15,761 nucleotides of DNA from an uncultured Candidatus Saccharibacteria bacterium. Its GTDB lineage: Bacteria > Patescibacteriota > Saccharimonadia > Saccharimonadales > Saccharimonadaceae. The stretch covers positions 1 to 15,761 of the forward strand of contig CALBWN010000027.1 of NCBI GenBank assembly GCA_937974295.1. The letters are read 5' to 3'. The position numbers were made by a program, and so were the translations under genes. Positions 1 through 6,304 of this stretch are shown piece by piece. The stretch's first letter is position 1, and every line of letters begins with the position of its first letter. The notes beneath the pieces were generated by a model. That model ran no database searches and had not been told where the DNA came from. It saw nothing but the letters and a program-made list of their open reading frames with translations.

Positions 1-57
1 GGCAGAGGATGTGTCAATTGCCCAGTGGTTCGCTATTATGCAGGAGTGGCGCGCCCG

Positions 58-801
58 ATGATCCGGGCTGATCAGCCTACCTGCTTCCCGTCAGAACTTC
101 TCGTTAGCGTGTCGTCGAGCAGTGATGGCACAATGCTCGACCGCACGCTAGGTGAGATACACCATCCGCGGGTGGTAGCACACCGACAAGCCTTCTGCCA
201 GGCGAGTGGGGCTGCGTATGCAGACGTGGTGTATCAGCGGGTTGTCTATGGCGCAGGCCGCAGCTATGACCAGCTCTGCGAGGTCGATAGCGCTGCGACG
301 ACTCGCCACACTGCGGAGATGGTAGCGGACGGCCTCGTGACGCGCTCGCCTGGAGTGGGGTTGCTGTTGCCAGTAGCCGATTGCGTGGCGACGGTGCTAT
401 ATGACCCAGTGCAGCGGGTGCTCGCGCTATTGCACCTGGGGCGGCATTCGACGCTCTCACCACTGCTTGTTCGGACAATTGATCGCCTCGTCCACGAAGG
501 CTCTCGGGCAGAGGATGTCATTGTCTGGATGAGCCCGAGCGCGCAGCGGCAGAGCTATGTGATGCAGTATTTTGACCAAGCAACTGACCCAGCCTGGCAG
601 CCCTTTTGCTCGCACGACGCTGATGGTATCCATCTTGACTTGCAGGGCTTTAATGCTGCTGCGTGCCAGCGCGCGGGCATTGCGCCGCGCAATATCCACA
701 TCTCGCCTGTCGATACAGTAATAAACCCCGACTACTTCTCGCACGCAGCGGGTGACACTGGTGGGCGGTTTGCGGTGCTGGCAATGATGCGGGGGAATTA
801 A
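58..801 (+). CDS. YfiH/LACC1-family protein (Cu-oxidase_4, DUF152), altered metal site
   Basis: The 247-residue protein follows the YfiH/YlmD/LACC1 fold order: an HPRVVAHR segment like the family's helix after the first strand, VADC (Cys109), LLHLGRHST (His126, the family's AVHAGWRG), a VWMSPSAQRQSY segment (family AWLGPAIGPxxFEV) and a C-terminal FSHAAGDTGGRFAVLAMM like the usual FFSYRRDxxTGRxAxxI. Family members are purine nucleoside phosphorylase/adenosine deaminase enzymes, first described as polyphenol oxidases, with a metal site of two His and one Cys. Here the His of the family QVHG motif is Tyr64 (RVVYG), so activity may be altered or lost. Start: ATG 58 has AGGAG at 42-46 and gives the usual family length. 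GTG 25 is also in frame, and the frame stays open to the left edge, so an earlier start cannot be excluded. Family membership is fairly sure, activity is not. Confidence 0.8.
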   Translation: MIRADQPTCFPSELLVSVSSSSDGTMLDRTLGEIHHPRVVAHRQAFCQASGAAYADVVYQRVVYGAGRSYDQLCEVDSAATTRHTAEMVADGLVTRSPGVGLLLPVADCVATVLYDPVQRVLALLHLGRHSTLSPLLVRTIDRLVHEGSRAEDVIVWMSPSAQRQSYVMQYFDQATDPAWQPFCSHDADGIHLDLQGFNAAACQRAGIAPRNIHISPVDTVINPDYFSHAAGDTGGRFAVLAMMRGN

Positions 802-839
802 TAGCAATCCGCAGATAAACGAACGTCAAACTCCTCCGC

Positions 840-873
840 GGTATGGCTGCGTTCATACCTTGCAATATATAAT
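840..873 (+). promoter_or_regulatory. Candidate promoter with inverted repeat upstream of the membrane-protein gene
   Basis: A perfect TATAAT lies at 868-873. No good -35 hexamer is visible at 16-18 bases, but that position is occupied by an inverted repeat, GGTATG (840-845) and CATACC (854-859) with an 8-base gap, which could bind an activator or repressor. It follows the yfiH-like stop by 38 bases. It has no T-run, so a terminator role is less likely. Confidence 0.35.
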
Positions 874-949
874 TACATCAGCTATTCTGTGATAAGAAAA
901 GTTTTGTCCATCGATTGGCTGTGGTGGATGCAAGAGAAGGAGTGCAACT

Positions 950-1612
950 ATGGGATGGTTCAAAAATTCGTTTGGCATTGGAGCTGGCGTAACGCTGGGG
1001 GATATGGCAGCTCAGACCGGTGTTGCTATGGCAGTTGATATTATTGATGGATCGACCAAGAAGCTACAGGACGACTATCGCATAGAGCATTTTGACCCAA
1101 TTGTCCGTGACGATATTTCGCACATTATTGCGCGAAGCGCACTGAGTGAGATGTCATATCCCTTTCCTACTGAGCTCGATTCCAATGCGAAGGCCGCGCA
1201 GCAGTCAGGGGAGAGAAACAGCTTCGTGAAGCGGCATAAGATCGCCGTTGGTATAACTGGTGCGCTTGTGCTGGTGACAATATACAACCCCAAGCAAAGC
1301 GCCATCGTATTGCTTATTGGGCTGTGGCTGTTGATTGTTGCCGTCGGTATCACCATATTCAAAAAAGCTGGGCGCACTGCCTCGGGCATGATGGTTGGTG
1401 CGCTCAGTGCACCAAAGCAGCAGCTCATCAAAGATGGCCAGCAGTATTGGCATATTCGCGAATATGTGCGCCAAGCCCTGGCTGCATCTGAGCTCAGCCC
1501 ACAAGATGCTGTGCTAAAACTTAGTCGCACCCAACTTGGGCAGCAATTCCCAGACACAGTGGAAGAGATCGAGGCAAACGCCTTTTACTACAAGCAAAAA
1601 CTGCAGCAATAA
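950..1612 (+). CDS. Small membrane protein of unknown function with two central TM segments
   Basis: This 220-residue protein is not recognised as any known family. The N-terminal 30 residues are glycine- and alanine-rich (FGIGAGVTLGDMAAQTGVAMA) and may lie against a membrane. Two hydrophobic stretches, about residues 98-112 and 116-137, are separated by a short NPKQ turn, so they probably form a transmembrane hairpin with both soluble parts on the same side. The C-terminal half (about 155-218) is predicted by eye to be helical and charged. A strong Shine-Dalgarno (AGAAGGAG, just before 942) supports the ATG start. The cupin gene follows after 20 bases with its own Shine-Dalgarno, so the two are probably co-transcribed. 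Function unknown. Confidence 0.75.
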   Translation: MGWFKNSFGIGAGVTLGDMAAQTGVAMAVDIIDGSTKKLQDDYRIEHFDPIVRDDISHIIARSALSEMSYPFPTELDSNAKAAQQSGERNSFVKRHKIAVGITGALVLVTIYNPKQSAIVLLIGLWLLIVAVGITIFKKAGRTASGMMVGALSAPKQQLIKDGQQYWHIREYVRQALAASELSPQDAVLKLSRTQLGQQFPDTVEEIEANAFYYKQKLQQ

Positions 1613-1632
1613 GTAAATAGAAGGAGTAACCC

Positions 1633-1980
1633 ATGCGCATTATCAAACGTCCAGCAACCACCATCCTTAAAGAATCCGCCCACGGTGGCAGTGGGGCGCG
1701 CAAAGTCTATGTGTCGGCTGAGCACGCCACGAGCCCATATTGCGAGGCGATCACCCATGGTTGGCTGCCTGCTGGCGCGACCTTTGACTGGCATGACCAC
1801 CCCGGTGTCGAAGAGACAATGATCGTCCTCAAGGGCAGTGGTGAGGTGTCTGACGCAGATGGTACATATACCTACAATCCAGGCGATGTCTTTATCTTTC
1901 CACCCGATACGCAGCACAAGATCCACAACCCAGGGCCAGACGAACATGAGATGATATTTGTGCGTATCACAGGGAGGTAG
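1633..1980 (+). CDS. Small single-domain cupin protein
   Basis: The 115-residue protein is a single cupin beta-barrel. Cupin motif 1 is HDHPGVEETMIVLKGSGEV, with likely metal ligands His54, His56 and Glu60. Motif 2 is NPGDVFIFPPDTQHKIHNPG, with the fourth ligand His95. All four ligands of the canonical site are present, so it should bind a divalent metal. Small cupins of this type include isomerases, dioxygenases and sugar- or ligand-binding proteins, and the sequence alone does not choose among them. The Shine-Dalgarno GAAGGAG lies about 6 bases before the ATG. It is 20 bases downstream of the membrane-protein gene and likely shares its transcript. Convergent genes follow on the minus strand. 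Confidence 0.85.
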   Translation: MRIIKRPATTILKESAHGGSGARKVYVSAEHATSPYCEAITHGWLPAGATFDWHDHPGVEETMIVLKGSGEVSDADGTYTYNPGDVFIFPPDTQHKIHNPGPDEHEMIFVRITGR

Positions 1981-1998
1981 TTACTTATACCACATAAG

Positions 1999-2136
1999 TT
2001 AGTGATGCCCCGGCTGATTTCTTAACTGCTTTAATATTGCATATAAATCCAGCAGTGTTGGTGTATGAGAGAGGGCTGTTGGTTCTTCTGGGATATTTCT
2101 GGGTTGCATTTGTGTCGCGCTGAGTCGTACAGTCAT
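1999..2136 (-). CDS. Possible small protein, 45 residues
   Basis: An ATG at 2136 opens 45 codons ending in TAA at 1999-2001. The C-terminal half (TLLDLYAILKQLRNQ) has the spacing of an amphipathic helix. An extended -10 (TGC TACAAT) sits just upstream on the same strand, 10 bases before the ATG, in the same arrangement as other genes here that lack a Shine-Dalgarno. It lies 22 bases downstream of the larger HTH gene in the same direction. No homologue is recognised and the length is short, so chance is a real alternative. Confidence 0.3.
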   Translation of the reverse strand: MTVRLSATQMQPRNIPEEPTALSHTPTLLDLYAILKQLRNQPGHH

Positions 2137-2146
2137 ACTAGCTATT

Positions 2147-2155
2147 ATTGTAGCA
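2147..2155 (-). promoter_or_regulatory. Extended -10 element before the possible 45-residue ORF
   Basis: Reading the minus strand, TGC TACAAT occupies 2155 down to 2147, just past the stop codon of the larger HTH gene and 10 bases before the ATG of the small ORF. No -35 element is obvious. Confidence 0.3.
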
Positions 2156-2158
2156 TTT

Positions 2159-3100
2159 TTAATCTTTATGCGTGAGGTCTTCGCCCAGCTTATCACGCAG
2201 CTTTGCTAACACAGAATAGCCTTTCTCTTGAAGCTTGGCGAGGATGCGTACCTGCTGCTCAGGTGAATAATATACGGTTGGGCGTCGACCTTGCTCTTTA
2301 CGCGTTGTGCCAGTCAGACTATCCTCGTCTTCGGATTTTTCCTGATTAAGGGCGGCAATGGCTCGTCGCACTGTCATGTCGTGTACACCAAGTGCTCTGG
2401 CGAGTTGCGGGCAGGTCATTTCTTCTTCCTGTGGAGGGAGGAGCGTATGGGTATCAGCGTTGTGGGGGCGAAGATGCTCTTGGAGGCTCAGAAGTTGTTT
2501 GGGTGTGATGAATGGGCGCATCGAATTGCCGCGTGGAGCGACAACGATCTCGCCAATCCTCTGGATAACTTGAGGATTCCTCAACGCTTTCTCGACCGCA
2601 TGCGGTGTTATATCAAGGTGGCGAGAAGCCTGGCCAACAGATATAAGTGGCTCTGGGCGATGATGATAGACGCCATGGAGCCGGTTGTTGTTAGTCTGGT
2701 CAGCAACGATACGCTGATGCACATCAGTAAGTGGGCTCGTGAGTGCATCATACATATACCAGGCAAAATGATGATCGGTCGATAGGGCAACACCACAGGC
2801 CTCATCTTGCGCGAGCTCAGCAAGATCGTGTTTTCTATACTCATGCAATGGTTGATAGCTATCGCCCTGAGTCTGCGTGGCTTGTTCTACAGCTGGAGTA
2901 TCAAAAACAAAAGCAACATCTGGATAGGTGATAACGGTGCGAGCAGGCTGGGTGTTGTGTGGTTGGATGGTTGCAATAAAGCGAAGGAGTTGCTGCGATG
3001 CAGATGTTTCTTGAATATGTTGTGATATATATGCCTGCGCCGGGTCGTGAGTAGAAAGGCCGAGATCATTCTCAAGCAAAAAGCGTAGAAGTTTGTGCAA
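2159..3100 (-). CDS. Two-module helix-turn-helix DNA-binding protein (probable regulator); true start probably further upstream
   Basis: The frame encodes 313 residues from TTG 3100. The C-terminal half holds two copies of one HTH module: residues 152-211 (SVGQASRHLDITPHAVEKAL, then FITPKQLLSLQEHL) and 228-290 (CPQLARALGVHDMTVRRAIA, then a basic GRRPTVYYSPEQQ segment). Each has a recognition-helix pattern, a basic linker and an SPEQ/TPKQ helix. The same module appears once in the neighbouring 107-residue protein. The N-terminal 150 residues match nothing I recognise and may sense a signal or bind a partner. Start: TTG 3100 has no Shine-Dalgarno, and coding-like sequence continues upstream without a start codon to a stop at 3185. 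A promoter and ATG at 3179 sit one base out of frame, see the findings. Regulator role is inferred from the HTH modules. Confidence 0.75.
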   Translation of the reverse strand: MHKLLRFLLENDLGLSTHDPAQAYISQHIQETSASQQLLRFIATIQPHNTQPARTVITYPDVAFVFDTPAVEQATQTQGDSYQPLHEYRKHDLAELAQDEACGVALSTDHHFAWYMYDALTSPLTDVHQRIVADQTNNNRLHGVYHHRPEPLISVGQASRHLDITPHAVEKALRNPQVIQRIGEIVVAPRGNSMRPFITPKQLLSLQEHLRPHNADTHTLLPPQEEEMTCPQLARALGVHDMTVRRAIAALNQEKSEDEDSLTGTTRKEQGRRPTVYYSPEQQVRILAKLQEKGYSVLAKLRDKLGEDLTHKD

Positions 3101-3186
3101 GTCGTTGAGCTTTTCTACTTGAGCAGTATGACTGTCAAATGTCTCGGGTAATTGTGCTGGTTGCTGGGGGTTTTTCCATGCGTATT

Positions 3187-3216
3187 ACCATACTACAGCA
3201 TAGGCAGTGGTGGCAA
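3187..3216 (-). promoter_or_regulatory. Promoter TTGCCA-N18-TATGGT of the larger HTH gene
   Basis: On the minus strand TTGCCA (3216-3211) and TATGGT (3192-3187) are 18 bases apart. Seven bases after the -10 comes ATG (3179-3177) with no Shine-Dalgarno, so transcription should start at or next to the ATG. That ATG is one base out of frame with the main reading frame; the mismatch lies at the A5C5 run just after it. Confidence 0.5.
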
Positions 3217-3233
3217 GTATCGAGCCTAAATGC

Positions 3234-3557
3234 CTAGCAAACCGTTGTATGAAGCGATCGCCCCAGGTATGCTGCCACTTGCTCGGCTTGCCGAGGTGAG
3301 AGGTGGTAGCCTCGCTTGTGAGATGGCTGGCCATTTTGACGTCGTACGCGGTATTGTTCGGGTGTTATACTAAGGGCTTTAATAGCGTGATTGATCGTCG
3401 CGTATGTAGCATGGAGTTTCTCAGCAACAGTCGTGCGGAGCAGATACCCCGCCAGCGCAGGAGTAAAGAGCCCTTCTTCGCGTGCCTGGTTCTTGATTTT
3501 CCACTGGTCGGCGAGCGAGTAGTGCTCGGGAGAGTAGGGTGATGGGCGATGTTCCAT
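3234..3557 (-). CDS. Small helix-turn-helix DNA-binding protein, 107 residues
   Basis: Residues 43-61 (TVAEKLHATYATINHAIKA) read as a helix-turn-helix, followed by a basic linker (RVRRQNGQPSHKRG) and a YHLSPRQAEQVAAYL helix. This repeats the module found twice in the larger HTH protein just downstream (compare YYSPEQQVRILAKL). The N-terminal 30 residues are polar and rich in Pro, Tyr and His. I chose ATG 3557 because the longer frame to 3608 would run through the promoter; no Shine-Dalgarno is visible. A consensus promoter and palindromes lie directly upstream, so autoregulation is likely but unproven. Both HTH genes point the same way, yet a separate promoter precedes the second. The specific target and signal are unknown. 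Confidence 0.7.
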   Translation of the reverse strand: MEHRPSPYSPEHYSLADQWKIKNQAREEGLFTPALAGYLLRTTVAEKLHATYATINHAIKALSITPEQYRVRRQNGQPSHKRGYHLSPRQAEQVAAYLGRSLHTTVC

Positions 3558-3567
3558 AGCAGAGTAG

Positions 3568-3588
3568 TATACCATATTATATGGTATA
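3568..3588. promoter_or_regulatory. Perfect palindrome, candidate operator of the small HTH gene
   Basis: Two 9-base arms, TATACCATA and TATGGTATA, flank a 3-base centre (TTA). The palindrome covers the -10 element (TATAAT, minus strand 3581-3576) of the small HTH gene and lies 11 bases upstream of its ATG. This placement is typical of a repressor site. A matching half-site TATGGTATA also occurs at 15601-15609, over the -10 of the FtsA-like gene. Confidence 0.55.
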
Positions 3589-3605
3589 GATTGCAATATT
3601 GTCAA
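3576..3605 (-). promoter_or_regulatory. Consensus promoter TTGACA-N18-TATAAT of the small HTH gene
   Basis: On the minus strand both hexamers are perfect: TTGACA at 3605-3600 and TATAAT at 3581-3576, 18 bases apart. Transcription should begin near 3569, leaving a leader of about 11 bases without a Shine-Dalgarno. A second option is the extended -10 TGG TATACT at 3574-3566, 8 bases before the ATG, which would give a leaderless transcript. Both hexamers of the main promoter lie within or touch palindromes. Confidence 0.65.
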
Positions 3606-3611
3606 CAATAT
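3596..3611. promoter_or_regulatory. Second palindrome in the divergent promoter region
   Basis: Seven-base arms ATATTGT and ACAATAT flank CA. The site overlaps the -35 of the small HTH gene on the minus strand and the proposed -35 (TTGTCA, 3599-3604) of the plus-strand promoter for the 348-residue protein. A protein bound here could affect both directions. Confidence 0.45.
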
Positions 3612-3627
3612 GACTGAACGCTAGTAT
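3599..3627 (+). promoter_or_regulatory. Promoter TTGTCA-N17-TAGTAT for the 348-residue protein
   Basis: TTGTCA at 3599-3604 and TAGTAT at 3622-3627 are 17 bases apart and point toward the gene at 3701, giving a leader of about 67 bases. An alternative extended -10 (TGG TACGAT, 3642-3650) lies a little downstream, next to an imperfect repeat TACCA-N5-TGGTA (3632-3646). Confidence 0.4.
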
Positions 3628-3700
3628 GTCATACCAAAACGTGGTACGATACAAACACGTTAACGCTAAAGAGAAATCTATAAAGAAAATATGAGGTACT

Positions 3701-4747
3701 ATGAACGCAGACCAATCATCGACTCAGCCAGCTGAAGCGCCGAAGCCTATCAATGGTGCACAGCTCGTCTCACTTATTAATGCACTACGTAAGTTCCCTT
3801 GGCCAATGACGTATGAGGTGTATGATAGCCTTATCCAAGAATTTGGCTGGCAACCCATTAGGCAGCCCGATGCACCGCAGTCACAGAATAATAGCCAGCA
3901 ATATATGCATTACGATGGCGGCGTGCCACTGCTTGCAACAGTGGAGGATGGCTTCGTTGAGTCGGTTGGTGGCAGTGTAGTAGTTGACATGATTCATGAG
4001 TTATCTACCAAGCAATGCCGTGAGCTATACGATGAGTACTGTGCAGCAGGTACCACTGCGTGGGGCTGGCCAACCGATGTGCGGCGCAAAGACAACCTCG
4101 CCGGTACGATATGGAAAGGCTTTGCACCACAAACGCCAGCTTCGTGGGAGTATGTCAGTATTAACATCAACGAGATGGATAAGACGATCATGTTTGTTGT
4201 TGCTAGTAGGCAAACTGGTGCGCCGCACGATAACGCACGTCGGCCGCGTACGATCCAGCCCTATCCTGGCCCTGATCCATTGCCGCGCCTGGAGAGTGAG
4301 CTGCATGAGGAGACATACTTCTCTCCAGAGCAATTCACCGCCTGGATCGATCGCATCCTGCACCAGCCATGGCCCCTGTCTTTGCAGCAGTTTGATACCA
4401 CAATGCAGAGCCAAGGTTGGCAGCTGATGAAGCAAGAGGAGAATACCTACTGGTATTATGATGGGCCGCTGCGCGTCATGGTGTCGAGCGAAGGCAGTGC
4501 TGTATCGATGGTCGTCGTATGGTTTGCTAATGGTTCACCCACGGCAGAATGCCTCGACCTCTACCGCCAATATGTGCAGGCTGGGCAAACAGCCTGGGGT
4601 GAGCCAGACGACGAAGTGGACGAAGCTGAGCATGCTGCAGAAGGTCTGGCTATCTCGACCATCTGGACAACCAACCAAGATAGTACCATCACCCTTATGC
4701 AGAGTACAGATAAGCTCTATACACTCATCGATGTTGCCAAGCAGTAA
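3701..4747 (+). CDS. Internally duplicated soluble protein of unknown function
   Basis: The 348-residue protein has two diverged copies of one domain, about residues 22-168 and 212-345. Shared landmarks in order are a helix ending in FPWPMTYEVYD / QPWPLSLQQFD, then GWQPI / GWQLM, a tyrosine-rich YMHYDGG / YWYYDGP strand, a helix ELYDEYCAAGTTAWGWP / DLYRQYVQAGQTAWGEP, and late strands with TIWKG / TIWTT. A Pro-rich linker (about 180-196) joins them. There is no signal peptide or membrane segment, so it is likely cytoplasmic. The domain layout (WPW, GW, a GEP after a helix, paired late strands) reminds me of the actinobacterial DUF6301 family, but that is from memory and unverified. GAGGT lies just before the ATG. 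It shares a regulatory region with the divergent HTH gene, which may control it. Confidence 0.8.
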   Translation: MNADQSSTQPAEAPKPINGAQLVSLINALRKFPWPMTYEVYDSLIQEFGWQPIRQPDAPQSQNNSQQYMHYDGGVPLLATVEDGFVESVGGSVVVDMIHELSTKQCRELYDEYCAAGTTAWGWPTDVRRKDNLAGTIWKGFAPQTPASWEYVSININEMDKTIMFVVASRQTGAPHDNARRPRTIQPYPGPDPLPRLESELHEETYFSPEQFTAWIDRILHQPWPLSLQQFDTTMQSQGWQLMKQEENTYWYYDGPLRVMVSSEGSAVSMVVVWFANGSPTAECLDLYRQYVQAGQTAWGEPDDEVDEAEHAAEGLAISTIWTTNQDSTITLMQSTDKLYTLIDVAKQ

Positions 4748-4777
4748 CCCCAGCCCAAGACGTCTCACGCCGCCCCA

Positions 4778-4786
4778 TGCTATAAT
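4778..4786 (+). promoter_or_regulatory. Extended -10 promoter of metG, predicted leaderless
   Basis: TGC TATAAT occupies 4778-4786, followed by six bases (ACCCCT) and the metG ATG. There is no purine-rich Shine-Dalgarno before the ATG, and no -35 is visible, as expected for a TGn-type promoter. Transcription would start on or beside the A of ATG. The alaS promoter is nearly identical. Confidence 0.65.
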
Positions 4787-4792
4787 ACCCCT

Positions 4793-6289
4793 ATGACCAA
4801 ACAACACGCCTACATCACCACTGCTATTCCTTATGTCAACGGTAAGCCGCATATTGGCAATGCGCTCGACTATCTCCTAGCCGATATCTGGGCGCGCTAT
4901 CAGAGGCAAAATGGCCACGAGGTGCGCTTCCAAGTTGGTACGGATGAGCATGGCAACAAGATTGCTGCCAAGGCTCAGGCGAATGGCCTCGACCCGCAGA
5001 GCTATGTGGACAGCATGTATGGCAACTTCAAAGTCTTGATGGAGGCAGTTGGCGCAGAATACACTGACTTTATCCGCACGACTGACCCGCATCACGTTGC
5101 AGCAGTGCAGTACATCTGGCAGCGGCTTGCTCAGGCGGGGCTCATCTACAAGCACACCTATGAGGGCTGGTACTGCGTGGGGCATGAGGCATTCTTTACT
5201 GATAAGGAAGTCCATGAGACGGGTGGTATCTGCCCCGATCACCAAACGCCGTATGAGCGCGTCTCAGAGGAGAACTACTACCTCAAAGCGAGTGCCTTTA
5301 CTGAGCAGATTCGCCAAGCCATTACTGAAGGCCGGATGAAGATCGTGCCCGAGTTCCGCAAAAATGAGTTCCTCGAGCTTATCAAAAATGGCGTCCAGGA
5401 TGTCTCAATTAGCCGCCCACGTAAGACACTGAGCTGGGGCGTGCCAGTACCAGGCGATGACAGCCAGGTGATGTACGTCTGGCTCGATGCCTTGGCCAAC
5501 TACATTACAGTGCTGGGCTATCCGGATAGGGCCGAGTGGCAGGCGTATTGGCCAGCCGATGTGCAGGTGATTGGCAAGGATATCTTGCGCTTCCACGCAG
5601 GGATCTGGCCGGCGATGCTGCTGGGGCTCGACCTCCCACTACCGAAGACACTGCTCGTCCACGGCTTTGTCCACGTTGGTGGTAGCAAGATGAGCAAGAC
5701 AGTCGGCAATGTGGTCGACCCAATGGAAATTATCCAGAGCTATGGGGCTGATGCCTTCCGTTACTTCTTTGCCCGCCATATTCCTACTCAAGACGATGGA
5801 GACTTTACCTGGGAAAAATTTGAGAAGGCGTACAACGGCGAGCTTGGTAACGACCTCGGCAACCTTGTGCAGCGGGTGGCAGCCATGCTGACGCGCTACC
5901 AAGCAGGAGTGATTGGCGATGCGCCACAAGCCGAGCACGATATGACCATCTACCGCGACATGATGCAGCGGCTAGAATTTGACAAAGCACTCGATGAAGT
6001 ATGGAGCTCCGTCCGTAGCCTCAACCAATACCTTGAGCGGGTCAAGCCATGGGAGATCGCCAAGCGCCGCGCGACCGACCACGATGCCGAGTCGCACCTG
6101 AGCGAAGTCTTAGCCTATGCGGCCAGTACGTTGCTGCAGATTGCCGATGAGCTTGTGCCATTCATGCCTGCTACTGCTCAGGCCATCCACACTATCTTTG
6201 GCACTGGCGTCGTGCCAGCCGACGTCCCACCACTGTTCCCGAAGCGCTACATTCATACCCCCGACCCACGAGCTCGCACAGCCTCATAA
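4793..6289 (+). CDS. metG: Methionyl-tRNA synthetase
   Basis: This class I synthetase charges tRNA-Met with methionine, for both initiation and elongation. The 498 residues include the HIGH-type signature (KPHIGNAL, residues 18-25), the KMSKS loop as KMSKT (299-303), the anticodon-binding helix bundle after about 340, and the conserved GWYCVGHEAF and GKDILRFHA blocks. The zinc-knuckle region has Cys128-x2-His131 and Cys147-x2-His150, where related enzymes such as the Thermus type have CxxC plus CPxH. It lacks the C-terminal EMAP/Trbp111-like tRNA-binding domain and so is at the short end of the family. The start is fixed by the promoter 6 bases upstream. It heads an operon with tatD 15 bases downstream. 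Confidence 0.96.
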   Translation: MTKQHAYITTAIPYVNGKPHIGNALDYLLADIWARYQRQNGHEVRFQVGTDEHGNKIAAKAQANGLDPQSYVDSMYGNFKVLMEAVGAEYTDFIRTTDPHHVAAVQYIWQRLAQAGLIYKHTYEGWYCVGHEAFFTDKEVHETGGICPDHQTPYERVSEENYYLKASAFTEQIRQAITEGRMKIVPEFRKNEFLELIKNGVQDVSISRPRKTLSWGVPVPGDDSQVMYVWLDALANYITVLGYPDRAEWQAYWPADVQVIGKDILRFHAGIWPAMLLGLDLPLPKTLLVHGFVHVGGSKMSKTVGNVVDPMEIIQSYGADAFRYFFARHIPTQDDGDFTWEKFEKAYNGELGNDLGNLVQRVAAMLTRYQAGVIGDAPQAEHDMTIYRDMMQRLEFDKALDEVWSSVRSLNQYLERVKPWEIAKRRATDHDAESHLSEVLAYAASTLLQIADELVPFMPATAQAIHTIFGTGVVPADVPPLFPKRYIHTPDPRARTAS

Positions 6290-6304
6290 ACAAAGGAGTA
6301 AGCT

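Noticed and set aside
1983..1999. Small inverted repeat ACTTAT-N5-ATAAGT after the cupin gene as a terminator
   Set aside because: Only 6 A/T-rich pairs and no T-run; too weak to support termination.
2291..2785. Plus-strand ORF of 164 codons opposite the larger HTH gene
   Set aside because: The minus-strand frame contains clear HTH modules and the plus-strand frame has no recognisable pattern or Shine-Dalgarno.
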